DNA of 64,000 nt from the NCBI RefSeq assembly GCF_017592555.1, contig NZ_JAGFNS010000021.1:75985-139984 (forward strand), given 5' to 3'. Both the position numbers and the translations under genes were made by a program. Source of the DNA: Actinoplanes flavus. GTDB lineage: Bacteria > Actinomycetota > Actinomycetes > Mycobacteriales > Micromonosporaceae. The notes under the pieces are model-generated. The model saw only the letters and a list, made by a program, of their open reading frames with translations. It searched no databases and was not told where the DNA came from. Below, piece by piece: positions 20,001 to 27,400 of this stretch (position 1 is its first letter; every line of letters begins with the position of its first letter).

Positions 20001-23000
20001 TTCGAGGCGCAGCCCGGCGGCCCCGGCTTCCCGGCTCACCGAGACGAGCAGCGGCAGGCTGGTGCGGGAGGAGCCGGACGGGCCCTGGCCGGCGGCGTCG
20101 ATGCGCCATCCGCCGGTGCCGTCGGCCAGGCGCCCGAAGCGGTGGAAGTCGTTGTAGACGAAGCCCGCCTCGAACAGCGAGGTGCGGCCGAGTTCCCGTT
20201 GCAGCGCCGCCATCGGGTAGCGGCGGTGCGGCATGACCTCGTGCTCGGCGTCGAGGACGGCTCGGGCCAGGTCCCGCCAGCTTCCGTCCGGGAGGGTGAC
20301 GCGCAGCGGCAGGGTGTTGAGGAACAGGCCGCACACCTCGGCGCCGTCCGCCTCCTCCAGGCGCCCGTGCGAGGAGAGGCCGATCGTGACGTCCCGGCCG
20401 CCGGTGACCGCGGCGACCACGCGCAGGTGGGCGGCGAGGACCGCGGTCTTGACCGGGACGCCCGCCCGGCGCGCGAACTGTTCGATGTCGGCCCGCAGGT
20501 CGTCGCCGAGCGGGGTGACGAGTGAGCCGTGTCCCAGGGTCTCGTCCCGGTCGTGGCGTTCACCGGGCAGTGTGTCGCCCAGCGGCTGGTGTGCGCCGGC
20601 CGACCAGCGGGGCAGCGGGCTCCCGTCGCTGCCGGCGAGGCGGTCGCGCCAGAAGTCGCGGGTGGCCGGGGTGCGCAGCGCCTCGCGTTCGGCCGCGATG
20701 AAGTCCCGGTAGAGCGATCGCGGCGGGGTGTCGCCCGGGTCGCGCCCGGCGAGAAGCTCCTCGTGGAGGGTGGTGATCTCGGAGAGTGTGGAGGTCAGGC
20801 TCCAGCCGTCGAGGATGGCGTGGTGTTCGGTGACCGTCCACTGGAAGGTGGTGCCGGACAGCAGGTGGACGGCCATCCGGCACAGCGGGGCCGCGGTCAG
20901 GTCCAGTGGGGCGCCGCGCTGCACACGGAGGTGCTCGTCGATGACGGCCCGCTGCCGGTCCGCCGGCTCGCCGCGCAGGTCGTGGACGGTGAACGGGATC
21001 TCGGCGGTGGGGTGCACCAGTTGCAGGGGCTCGCTGAAGCGGCTCAGAGCGAAGGAGGTCCGCAGGACGGGGTGCCGGGCGGTCACCCGGGCGAGCGCCG
21101 CGCGGAAGCACGCCTCGTCGAACGGCCCGGTCAGCCGCATGGTGTGAACGTTGTGGTAGGGGCTGCGGCCGGGGTCGCGCTCCATCTCGTACACCATGCC
21201 GGTCTGCAGGTCCGACATCGGGTACGCGTCCTCCAGGCCGTCCGGCAGCAGTTCGCGGTCGTCCTCGGTGACGAGTGAGAAGGCGGTGGACCGGGTTTCC
21301 GTCGTGCTCTGCCCCAGGGCGGCCGCGAAGCCGGCCGGCGTCGGATCGGCCAGCAGGGCCGCCATGCCGGCGGTCAGTCCCGCCTCCCGGACCAGTCCCA
21401 GGACCTGGATGCTGCGGATGGAGTCGCCGCCGAGGGCGAAGAAGTCGTCGTGCCGGCCGACCCGGTCGACACGCAGCACCCGGCACCAGATCTCGGCCAG
21501 CAGCTCCTCGACCGGGCCCTGCGGCGCCACGTACTCCTGCCCCGCATCCGCCCGCACCAGCTCCGGATCCGGCAACGCACGGCGGTCCACCTTCGCCCGC
21601 GGCGTCAACGGCAGAGCGTCCAGGAAGACGAACAAACGCGGAACCATGTACGCCGGAAGCCGTCCGCCCAGCCAGGACCGCACCTCACCCGACGACAGGC
21701 CTTCGCCGTCCGCCACCAGGTAGGCCACCAGGTCCCCGCGTGCGGCGACCACCACGCATTCGCGTACGTCCGGGTGCCCGCGCAGGGCGGCTTCGACCTC
21801 GCCCAGTTCGACCCGGTAGCCGCGCACCTTGACCATGTGGTCGGTCCGGCCCAGGAACTCCACCAGCCCGTCCACCGACCACCGGCCCCGGTCCCCGGTC
21901 CGGTAGAGACGCTCCCCGGCCCGGAACGGGTGCGGCAGGAATCGCTCGGCGGTCATCGCCGGTTCGAGGTATCCGCGCGCCAGGCAGGGGCCCGACACGT
22001 ACAGCTCGCCCGGAGTCCCCACCGGAACCGGCATGCCGGCCTCGTCGAGAACCCACACCTGGGTGTTGACCAACGGCACTCCCAGGGGCAGGGCACCCGC
22101 CGGCACCGAGCCACGCCGGAACACCCCGCACACCGAGAACGTCGTCGTCTCCGTCGGCCCCCAGCAGTTGACCACCTCCAGATCCGGGCAACGCTCCAGA
22201 ATCCGCGCCACGTGACCCGGCGACACCGTCTCGCTGCCGGTCAGGAAACGGCGCAGACCGTCGAACATCCCCGGCTCGTGGTCGACCAGCAACGCGAACA
22301 ACGACGCCGTCGCGTGCAGCACGGTCACGTCGAAGCGGGCGACCCATGCGGTGATCTCGGCCGGCCCGAACCGCACCGCCGGCGGCAGCGCCAGCCGCCC
22401 GCCGCCGGCGAGCGGCGCCCACACCTCGAAGGTGGACACGTCGAACGAGGCGGGGGCGATCTGGAGCAGGGTGTCGCCGGCCGGCACCGTCATGATGTCG
22501 CCGCTGTGCAGCAGTTCGCTGACGTTGCGGTGCCGGGTCACCACGCCTTTCGGCTGCCCGGTCGAACCGGAGGTGAAGATCATGTAGCAGCCGTCGTCCG
22601 GGCCGGCGCCGCCGGGCAGGTCGTCGGCGTCGCCGTCGGTCCACAGCTTCTCGTCGGCGGTGAGCCGCTGCCAGGGGCCGTCGGGAACGGGGTCGCCCGC
22701 GGTGAGGACGAGCGGCGCCCCGGCTCGCGTGAGCATGGATCGCAGGCGGTCGGCCGGGAGGTCGGGGTCGAGCGGCACGTACATGCCGCCGGCTTTGAGC
22801 ACGGCCAGCCAGCTGGTCACCATCGCGACCGACCGGCGGACGCCGACGCCGACCGCGGTGTCGGCGCGGACGCCGAGGGCCCGCAGCCGCCGGGCCATCC
22901 GGTTGGCCCTCGCGTTCAGCTCGCCGTACGTCAGCGTCCCGGTCTCCGTCACGAGGGCCACCGCGTCCGGCGCCTGCGCGGCACGTCTCTCCACGAGCCG

Positions 23001-24431
23001 GTGTACGGGGTCGGGCGGCACGTCGGCGGTCCGCGCGTTCCAGGACTCCAGCAGTGCCCGCTCGCCGTCGCCGAGCAGGGGCACCCATCGGTGGTCGGCG
23101 GCCGGATCCGCCGTCATCGCGGTCATCACGCGTACGTAGTGGTCGCGCAGGACGGTGATCTGCGCGGCCGGGAACGCGCGTGCGTCGTACTCCATCTCCA
23201 GGATCACGCCACCGGTCTCCGGTTCCCGGCCGAAGGCGACGACGAGGGCGAAGTGCGTACGGGAGACGTCGGTGAGGTCTTCCCCGTCGCCGGCCGCGGT
23301 GGCGGGGATCTGCTGGAAGTCGGTGTAGACGAAGTTGGTCTCGACCAGCTGCGTGCCGCCCAGCTCCCGCTGGAGCGCGGCCATCGGGTAACGCTGGTGC
23401 GGCAGCAGTGCGCTCTCCGCGTCGAAGACCGCCCCGATCAGGTCCCGCCAGGCGCCGCCCGGCAGCTTCAGCCGGAACGGCACGGTGTTGACGAAGAGGC
23501 CGCACACGTCGGCGCCGTCCTCCTCCTCCAGCCGGCCGTTGGCGGTGAGGCCCGCGACGACGTCGGCGGAGCCGGTGACCAGGCTCATCACCTTCATGTG
23601 CGCGGCCAGCAGCACCGACTTGAGCGGCACCCGGCAGCGGCGGGCCAGGTCCCGTAGCCGGGGTGCCAGTTCGGCCGGCAGTGGACTGATCAGCGAGCCG
23701 GGGCGGTGGCGTTCTCCCCGGACCGTCTCGGCGGCCGGCCTGGCGGGGCGGTCGTCCGGCCAGCGTGGCAGGCGGCTGTCGGGCGGCTCGTCCAGCCGTT
23801 CGTGCCAGAACTCGCGGCTCTCCGCCGATTCCAGGGTCTCCCGCTCGGCGGCGATGAAGTCGCGGTAGGTGGAGCGCAGCGGTGCGGCCTGCGGCTCCCG
23901 CCCGGCGAGCAGCCGCCGGTAGCCGTCGGTGATCTCGGCGACGACCGAGGCCAGGCTCCAGCCGTCGAGGATGGCGTGGTGCTCGGTGAGGGTCCACTGG
24001 AAGGCGTCGGCGGCCAGCACGTGCACGCCCATCCGGCACAGGGGCGCCGTCGCCGGGTCCAGTGGCGTCCGCCGTTCGCCGTCCAGGTAGGAGGTGAGCG
24101 CCGCCCGGGTCGTGTGCTCGTCGGCCGTCCGCAGGTCCGCCACCGTGATCGGGACCTCGGCCGCGTCGTACACCAGCTGCATCGGCTCGCTGAACCCCAC
24201 GAGCGCGAACGAGGTGCGCAGGATCGGGTGGCGGGCCACGGCATGTGCCACCGCCCGCCGGAACCGATGTTCGTCGAATCGTTCGGGGATCCGGAGGGTG
24301 TGGACGTTGTGGTAGGGCAGCCGTTCCGGGTCGCGCTCCATCTCGTAGACCATGCCGATCTGGAGCGCCGACATCGGGTAGGCGTCCTCGATCCCGCCGG
24401 CCGCCTGCCGGCGCTGCATCACCTCCGTCAC
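8055..24431 (-). CDS. Five-module NRPS with terminal thioesterase (modules 3-7)
   Basis: 5458 residues: C3 (1-440), A3 (470-960), PCP3 (970-1040), C4, A4 (1530-2030), PCP4, C5, A5 (2600-3080), PCP5, C6, A6 (3630-4100), PCP6, C7, A7 (4640-5110), PCP7 and TE (from 5215; GWSVGG near 5280, GGDHF near the end). No E, MT or Cy domain is seen. C3-C5 have HHAILDGWS and a YPM-x-x-LQ-x-GM start; C6 and C7 have HHIAVDEWS. By-eye pockets: A3 DVFHLGCTF (unassigned), A4 DFWSVGMVH (threonine-like), and A5-A7 without the canonical Asp235 (AFISDFF in place of FDxS). PCP3 and PCP4 have GGDS, PCP5-7 GGHS. The GTG at 24431 overlaps the upstream NRPS stop (GTGA). The TE should release, perhaps cyclise, the peptide. 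Confidence 0.96.
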   Translation of the reverse strand: MTEVMQRRQAAGGIEDAYPMSALQIGMVYEMERDPERLPYHNVHTLRIPERFDEHRFRRAVAHAVARHPILRTSFALVGFSEPMQLVYDAAEVPITVADLRTADEHTTRAALTSYLDGERRTPLDPATAPLCRMGVHVLAADAFQWTLTEHHAILDGWSLASVVAEITDGYRRLLAGREPQAAPLRSTYRDFIAAERETLESAESREFWHERLDEPPDSRLPRWPDDRPARPAAETVRGERHRPGSLISPLPAELAPRLRDLARRCRVPLKSVLLAAHMKVMSLVTGSADVVAGLTANGRLEEEDGADVCGLFVNTVPFRLKLPGGAWRDLIGAVFDAESALLPHQRYPMAALQRELGGTQLVETNFVYTDFQQIPATAAGDGEDLTDVSRTHFALVVAFGREPETGGVILEMEYDARAFPAAQITVLRDHYVRVMTAMTADPAADHRWVPLLGDGERALLESWNARTADVPPDPVHRLVERRAAQAPDAVALVTETGTLTYGELNARANRMARRLRALGVRADTAVGVGVRRSVAMVTSWLAVLKAGGMYVPLDPDLPADRLRSMLTRAGAPLVLTAGDPVPDGPWQRLTADEKLWTDGDADDLPGGAGPDDGCYMIFTSGSTGQPKGVVTRHRNVSELLHSGDIMTVPAGDTLLQIAPASFDVSTFEVWAPLAGGGRLALPPAVRFGPAEITAWVARFDVTVLHATASLFALLVDHEPGMFDGLRRFLTGSETVSPGHVARILERCPDLEVVNCWGPTETTTFSVCGVFRRGSVPAGALPLGVPLVNTQVWVLDEAGMPVPVGTPGELYVSGPCLARGYLEPAMTAERFLPHPFRAGERLYRTGDRGRWSVDGLVEFLGRTDHMVKVRGYRVELGEVEAALRGHPDVRECVVVAARGDLVAYLVADGEGLSSGEVRSWLGGRLPAYMVPRLFVFLDALPLTPRAKVDRRALPDPELVRADAGQEYVAPQGPVEELLAEIWCRVLRVDRVGRHDDFFALGGDSIRSIQVLGLVREAGLTAGMAALLADPTPAGFAAALGQSTTETRSTAFSLVTEDDRELLPDGLEDAYPMSDLQTGMVYEMERDPGRSPYHNVHTMRLTGPFDEACFRAALARVTARHPVLRTSFALSRFSEPLQLVHPTAEIPFTVHDLRGEPADRQRAVIDEHLRVQRGAPLDLTAAPLCRMAVHLLSGTTFQWTVTEHHAILDGWSLTSTLSEITTLHEELLAGRDPGDTPPRSLYRDFIAAEREALRTPATRDFWRDRLAGSDGSPLPRWSAGAHQPLGDTLPGERHDRDETLGHGSLVTPLGDDLRADIEQFARRAGVPVKTAVLAAHLRVVAAVTGGRDVTIGLSSHGRLEEADGAEVCGLFLNTLPLRVTLPDGSWRDLARAVLDAEHEVMPHRRYPMAALQRELGRTSLFEAGFVYNDFHRFGRLADGTGGWRIDAAGQGPSGSSRTSLPLLVSVSREAGAAGLRLELEYDTRKLTGDQVTLLRDYHVRCLRAMTAGPSSRHTTVAVASGREARQVSAWSRPGLPVPGATTVHELVAAATRARPDAVALTGGETVLTYRELDERAGRLARRLRRLGVGPEVCVGVCVERSWETVVACLAVLRAGGVYVPLDTAFPAERIEFMLRDVAAPLVVVHAATASRVPDGPWAQVDLGDDTTEPGDPALPAVDPDGGCYVIFTSGSTGRPKGTTVTHRNVVRLIHGVREHLPFGPGDVWSLFHSFAFDFSVWELWGALTTGGRVVVVPYAVSRDADAFHRLVRDEQVTILSQTPSAFRQFETVDERTGGDLALRAVVFGGEALHRPSVRRWASRHGYASPLLVNMYGITETTVHVTYLELDAGHVEGTVSRIGRPLPDLGAHVLDRDGVPCPIGVTGELHVSGAGLARGYLGRPALTAERFVPDHLSATPGTRLYRSGDLARWNPRGSLEYLGRADTQVKIRGYRIETGEIENALATHPRILEAAVVPHADPEGRTELVAHLVPDPAGPGAPTAGELRAWLGRGLPDYMIPRHFVTLGTLPLTPQGKVDRRALPEPGTGRPSLEQRYEPPSGDVEEILAGIWRQVLGVDRVGRHDDFFALGGDSIRSIQIVGRARDAGLTLELQQVLDTPTLAGQAAALDPTTRHEAPPTQPFSLVHPDDRALLPAGLDDAYPMAQLQVGMVFEMERDPARNPYHNVETLRLAGRFDEACFREAVDRVVARHPVLRTSFDLAGFSEPMQLVHSAVEVPLTVVDLRGGSGAPLRDHLRDQRHARFDLSAAPLFRMAVHVLSDHAFQWTITEHHAILDGWSMVSTISEITDLYRRLLAGDQPAIEPLRSLYRDFVAAERAAVSSPEIAAFWRDRLATAPGGRIPRWSGGPDLAVRPDERHDRDEAAGHATLTTPISAEQLAALETFARRAGVPLKTVVLAAHLKVIGLITGSTDVLIGMTANGRLEEPDGAEARGLFLNTVPLRVRLPEGSWQDLVRGVLRAERDLLSRRRYPMALLQREYGGDAPLVETNFTYNNFHRIARLTVDGTLDRDGTEVQPGVARTNFPLDVTVSHDLDTGGLLLEIGYSLRDLTDGQIGQLRDLHLRALDAMARNGEAHHRASSLLDAEQGRLLTAWQGTDVYEATAPVHELLRERAERWPDLVAVESDGECLTFAELDARSDALARCLVSAGVGRGGVVGLHLRPGVDAVVGVWAVWKAGGAFLPLDPDLPSMRLAAMVQDAEPVVVVSRESCPWPSVSPDEDADAVLPTVGARDLAYVMFTSGSTGRPKGVMVEHGGLAHLAVHMLPSRIGGLEHARVLAGSSAFISDFFLAQVLPLLGGHTLVVAPGRDPRHLVAWAQDPQRAVQVIDATTSQVQLMVEAGLLDAPHPPRVIAVGGEACPPDLWQVLRSRPGVAAYNTYGPAETTVEVAMADIAAHPSPVLGRPYGGARLYLVDESLDLVPPGSVGEIVVGGPGVGRGYVRRPGATAVVFVPDPFGAPGGRLYRTGDLGRYTADGQIEFLGRRDLQVKILGQRVELEEVEAVLRGHPAVVAAAVSVHRQQLVGHLVLADDAVMPDRDYLAARLPAVAVPAVLVAVEALPMTVGGKLDRRALAEPPELSPREVVAPRTEAEQRIAAVWQSVLGVERVGVHDDFFALGGHSLLAVRLTMRVSAELGAEVALHEVFARPTVAAQAELVDRHSGTLERIPRAEQAGIASHAQERQWFLWQLDPDNPTYNVPWGYEVRGELDLTVFGRSVDTLFERHESLRTTLHLDAEGRVVPRLDAVEPGVMAFSVAGEAEVPGLVERAARQPFDLTTGPMLRVNVWRTAPDRHVVLFVAHHIAVDEWSIGVLERQLWELYRSGGDGELPPTAVRYADYAAWHRDLVESRADEDLAYWREALDGATSSWPQPSSGSGEADERARIVPAERLRALDRIRAQAGATEFMLYLAVYCLLIARSSGERDLTVGVPVSGRTHPDLAPVVGFFVNTLALRVTVDPADDFLAHLRRVRSAVLAAFAHQETPFEHVVRAVAPDRADGVNPLFRTLFSFAPDAGTGDRPAELAAAGLTLGDLPIAGGGNHFDLLMGTARTAEGLHLTVEFSTAILEAGEAEDLLGSFVDLLAAVGGSPQVVVSELLRASGSERERIAAWTGDAEVPAVGVPVHELLRERAERWPDLVAVESDGECLTFAAFDARSEALARCLVSAGVGRGDVVGLHLRPGVDAVVAVWAVWKAGGAFLPLDPDLPSMRLAAMVQDAQPVVVVSREPCAWPSVTPDGDADAVLPTVGARDLAAVMFTSGSTGRPKGVMLEHGGLATFAERQLLPRLRRAGAGEHARVVTGTSAFISDFFLEQTLPLLGGHRLLVLSGLEGRDPRGLVERARDPQRAVDVVCTTTSQVQLLLEAGLLDAPYPPRLIEPAGEACPPDLWQALRSRPGVAAHNIYGPAETTVDTTCADIAAHPSPVLGRPYGSARLYLVDESLDLVPPGSVGEIVVGGPGVGRGYVRRPGATAAVFVPDPFGAPGGRLYRTGDLGRYTADGQIEFLGRRDLQVKILGQRVELEEVEAVLRGHPAVVAAAVSVHRQQLVGHLVLVDGAAAPDREYLAARLPAVAVPAVLVAVEALPMTVGGKLDRRALAEPDELSRREMVAPRTETEQRIAAVWQSVLGVERVGVHDDFFALGGHSLLAVRLTMRVSAELGAEVALHEVFARPTVAAQAELVDRHSGTLERIPRAEQAGIASHAQERQWFLWQLDPDNPAYNVPWAYEIHGELDVAALGSAVDALVARHDALRTTLHLDTDGRVVQRIGVAGRTGLTVHDTGETELMGLVERAAREPFDLTTGPMLRVDVWRTAPDRHVVLFVAHHIAVDEWSMDIVERELWELYRTGGDAELPPTAVRYADYAAWHRDLVASRADQDLAFWRHTLDGAPTSAWPDRNADRAAAPGESTRLVPADRLHGLDQARAEAGATEFMAFLAVYCLLIARSSGERDLTVGVPVSGRTHPDLAPVVGFFVNTLALRVTVDPADDFLAHLRRVRSVVLAAFAHQETPFEHVVRAVAPDRADGVNPLFRTMFAVTAGASRTGGPPPAGLTVRDLPIEGRDSHFDLSLSATRTTEGLHLTLEFGAGIRTDGLLESFEDLLAGVGGSVSGLLAANGPERARIAGWTGDAEVPAFAAPVHELLRERAEQRPDLVAVEADGECLTFAELDARSDALARCLVSAGVGRGDVVGLHLRPGVDAVVGVWAVWKAGGAFLPLDPDLPSMRLAAMVEDAEPVVVVSREPCAWPSVTPDGDGEGVLPRVGARDLAYVMFTSGSTGRPKGVMVEHGGLAHFAVRMLLSRFGGLEHARVLAGSSAFISDFFLAQVLPLLGGHTLVVAPGRDPRHLVAWAQDPQRAVQVIDATTSQVQLMVEAGLLDAPYPPRVIAVGGEACPPDLWQALRSRPGLTAYNTYGPAETTVEVVMADIAAHPSPVLGRPYGSARLYLVDESLDLVPPGSVGEIVVGGPGVGRGYVRRPGATAAVFVPDPFGEPGGRLYRTGDLGRYTADGQIEFLGRRDLQVKILGQRVELEEVEAVLRGHPAVVAAAVSVHRQQLVGHLVLVDGAAAPDREYLAARLPAVAVPAVLVAVEALPMTVGGKLDRRALAEPDELSRREMVAPRTETEQRIAAVWQSVLGVDRVGVHDDFFALGGHSLLAIRLTMRLSAEFGAEIPLAHLYTAPTVAEQAERIATLSPDRSVVVSLGGVRGARPLVLVHPIGGTLFSYLDLLSEVRDDVEAYGLQGHLGEDSGASDIAGLARRYAGELASALGDREPVIAGWSVGGVLAHEVARALADRGIRTHRLVLIDSDPRSDEVDDAAAYRADIATLDALRREVADHGPAPLLGSADAGRLFAALGVDPAAVAELDGPTTAALITFWRDMLTGLAAHRPGVFAGPAELVLGRGEGRDLMAAAWRELTGTLTVTHAGGDHFQLLRRPWVTAIADAVRGSTAQTGE
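8930..16570. repeat. Three near-identical A-PCP repeat blocks in modules 5-7
   Basis: The stretches around 8937-10500, 11940-13530 and 15000-16570 are direct repeats of the same A-PCP coding DNA, spaced about 3.02 and 3.06 kb (GTGTACGCCG begins at 8991, 12006 and 15066). Long runs are base-identical, notably the PCP and C-terminal A-domain part. The middle of the second copy (about 12640-13100) diverges strongly, which matches the different pocket residues of A6. The blocks also carry codons richer in third-position T and G (GGT, GTG, CGT) than the flanking C domains. Duplication followed by gene conversion is the simplest reading. Confidence 0.85.
21521..22340. repeat. A-domain block shared with module 2 (copy in module 3)
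   Basis: The coding DNA for the C-terminal half of A3 and its PCP start is nearly identical to 24740-25570 in A2, including long base-identical runs around the core from NCWGPTE to the start of the PCP. The similarity drops sharply just upstream, where the pocket helix differs (FDVSTFEVW in A3, FDNSTFEVW in A2). The two copies are direct repeats about 3.2 kb apart, across the gene boundary. Confidence 0.8.
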
Positions 24432-27400
24432 CGCGCGTCCCCGGCCGACCCGCGCGCGGACAACCGCTCGCGGTCGCAGTCGGAGAGGAGGTCGAACGCC
24501 GACGTCTTCGCCCGTTTCGGGACGGACCCGCGCGGCTGGACGACCTCGGCGAGGCTCGCCACGGTGGGATGCCGATGAAGATCCTGCAAACCGACGGTGA
24601 GCCCGTTGGCGCGGGCATGCCCCACCACCTGGATGTTGCGGATGGAGTCGCCGCCGAGGGCGAAGAAGTCGTCGTTCCGGCCGACCCGGTCGACACGCAG
24701 CACCCGGCACCAGATCTCGGCCAGCAGCTCCTCGACCGGGCCTTCGGGCGCCACGTACTCCTGCCCCGCGTCCGCCCGCACCAGCTCCGGATCCGGCAAC
24801 GCGCGGCGGTCGACCTTCGCTCGCGGCGTCAACGGCAGAGCGTCCAGGAAGACGAACAAGCGGGGAACCATGTACGCCGGAAGCCGCCCGCCCAGCCAGG
24901 ACCGCACCTCACCCGACGACAGGCCTTCGCCGTCCGCCACCAGGTAGCCGACCAGGTCCACCCCGGCCGCCCCGTCCGGCCGGGTCACCACCACGCACTC
25001 GCGAACATCCGGATGCTCGCGCAGGGTGGCTTCGACCTCGCCCAGTTCGACCCGGTAGCCGCGCACCTTGACCATGTGATCGGTCCGGCCCAGGAACTCC
25101 ACCAGCCCGTCCACCGACCACCGGCCCCGGTCCCCGGTCCGATAGAGACGCTCCCCGGCCCGGAACGGGTGCGGCACGAACCGCTCCGCCGTCAGCCCCG
25201 GCCGGCCCAGATAGCCCCGCGCCAGGCAGGGGCCCGACACGTACAACTCGCCCGGAGTCCCCACCGGAACCGGCATGCCGGCCTCGTCGAGAACCCACAC
25301 CTGGGTGTTGACCAACGGCGAACCCAGCGGCAGAGCACCCGCCGGCACCGAGCCACGCCGGAACACCCCGCACACCGAGAACGTCGTCGTCTCCGTCGGC
25401 CCCCAGCAGTTGACCACCTCCAGATTCGGGCAACGCTCCAGAATCCGCGCCACATGACCCGGCGACACCGTCTCGCTGCCGGTCAGGAAACGGCGCAGAC
25501 CGTCGAACATCCCCGGCTCGTGGTCGACCAGCAACGCGAACAACGACGCCGTCGCGTGCAGCACCGTGACGCCCGCCGCGGCCACCCATTCCGCGATCTC
25601 CGCCGGGCCGTATCGTTCGGCCGGCGCCAGGACCAGCCGGGCCCCGCCCACCAGCGGCGCCCACACCTCGAAGGTCGAGTTGTCGAAGGACAGGGGCGCC
25701 AGCTGGAGCAGGGTGTCGGCGGCTTCGAGCCGGAGGAACTCGCCGCCGTGCAGCAGCTCGGTGACGTTGCGGTGCCGGGTCACCACGCCCTTCGGCTGCC
25801 CGGTCGACCCCGACGTGAAGATCACGTAGCAGCCGTTGTCCGGCCCGGCGCCACCGGGAAGGTTCCCGTCGTCGCCCTCGTCCCACAGGCGGTCGTCCAC
25901 GGTCCGGACCCACCAGGGCCCGGGCGGCACCCGGTCCGCGGCCGGCGCGTCGGCCAGCACGATGGGGGCGCCCGTCTCGCGCAGCATGTACTCCATGCGC
26001 TCGGCCGGGTAGTCGGGCTCGATCGGCACGTAGACACCGCCGGCCTTGAGGACGGCCAGCAGGCACGTGATCGTGGCGAGCGACCGGTCCATGCACAGCG
26101 CCACCGGGACGTCCGGGCCGACGCCGAGGTCACGCAGCCGGCGGGCGGCCCGGTTCGCCCGCGCGTTGAGCTCGCCGTAGGTCAGGGCCGTGCCGCCCGA
26201 CTCCACCGCGACCGCGTCCGGCGCGGCCGCGGCCCGGGCCTCGACCATGCGGTGCACCGGCGCCGGGGGGACGTCGGCCGTCGTCGAGTTCCAGGATTCC
26301 AGCAGCGCCCGCTCGTCGTCGCCCAGCAGCGGCGCCGACCGGTGCGCCGCCCCGGGATCGGCCACCATCTCGGTCATCGCCCGCAGGTAGTAGTCGCGGT
26401 ACAGCAGCACCTGGTCCTGGGTGAGGACGTCGGTGTGGTAGTCCATGCCGAACAGCAGACGGTGGGAGTACGGGTTGCGGACCATGCCGACGTTGAGCGG
26501 GAAGTTGGTGGGTTCCACCCGGTCCGTCGCGAAACTGTCGATCTTGCCGTCCTCGATGCGCATGAGGCCGGGGCCGAACGCGCGGTCCAGGACGTGGAAG
26601 TGGTTGTGGACGAAGTTCACCTCGAACAGCGGGTCGCCGCCGACCTCACGTTGGAGCGCGCCGAGCGGATACCGGCGGTGCGGCAGCAGCTCGCGCTCGG
26701 TCTCGAAGACCGCACGGATCAGGTCGCGCCAGCTGCCGTCGGGCAGCGCGATGCGAAACGGCACGGTGTTGAGGAACATGCCGCGGACCTCGGCTCCGCC
26801 CTCCTCCTCCAGCCGCCCGTTGGCGGTGAGCCCCACCAGGAGGTCGGACACGCCGGTGACCAGGCTCATCACCTTGAGGTGGGCGGCCAGCAGCACCGTC
26901 TTGAGGGGGATCGCGCACTGGCGGGCGAGGTCGCGCAGGCCGTCGCACAGATCCTCCGGCAGGAGCGTCTCGACGGCGCCGTAGCCCTGGTCGGGGTAGT
27001 GGGCGCGCCATTCGTGCGGTTGTGCCCGCCCGGACAGCCGCTCCGGCCGGTCGGACGGGCGGCGCGGCAGCCGGCAGTCCGGGCGGTCGGCGACGCGTTC
27101 CAGCCAGAACCGCCGGCTCTCCTCGGACGTCAGGGTCTCCCGCTCGGCGGCGATGAAGTCGCGGTAGGTGGAGTCCGGCGGTGTGAGCACCGGATCCTCG
27201 CCGGCCAGCAGCCGCTGGTAGACCTCGGCTATCTCGGAGATGGTGGAGTGCAGGCTCCACCCGTCGAAGATGGCGTGGTGTTCGGTGAGCGTCCACTGGA
27301 AGGACTCGTCGGTCAGCCGGTGCAGGGCGAACCGCAGCAGGAGCGGGCGGGAGTGGTCGAACGGGCGCCGCCGCTCGGCCAGCACGTACGCGTCGAGGGC

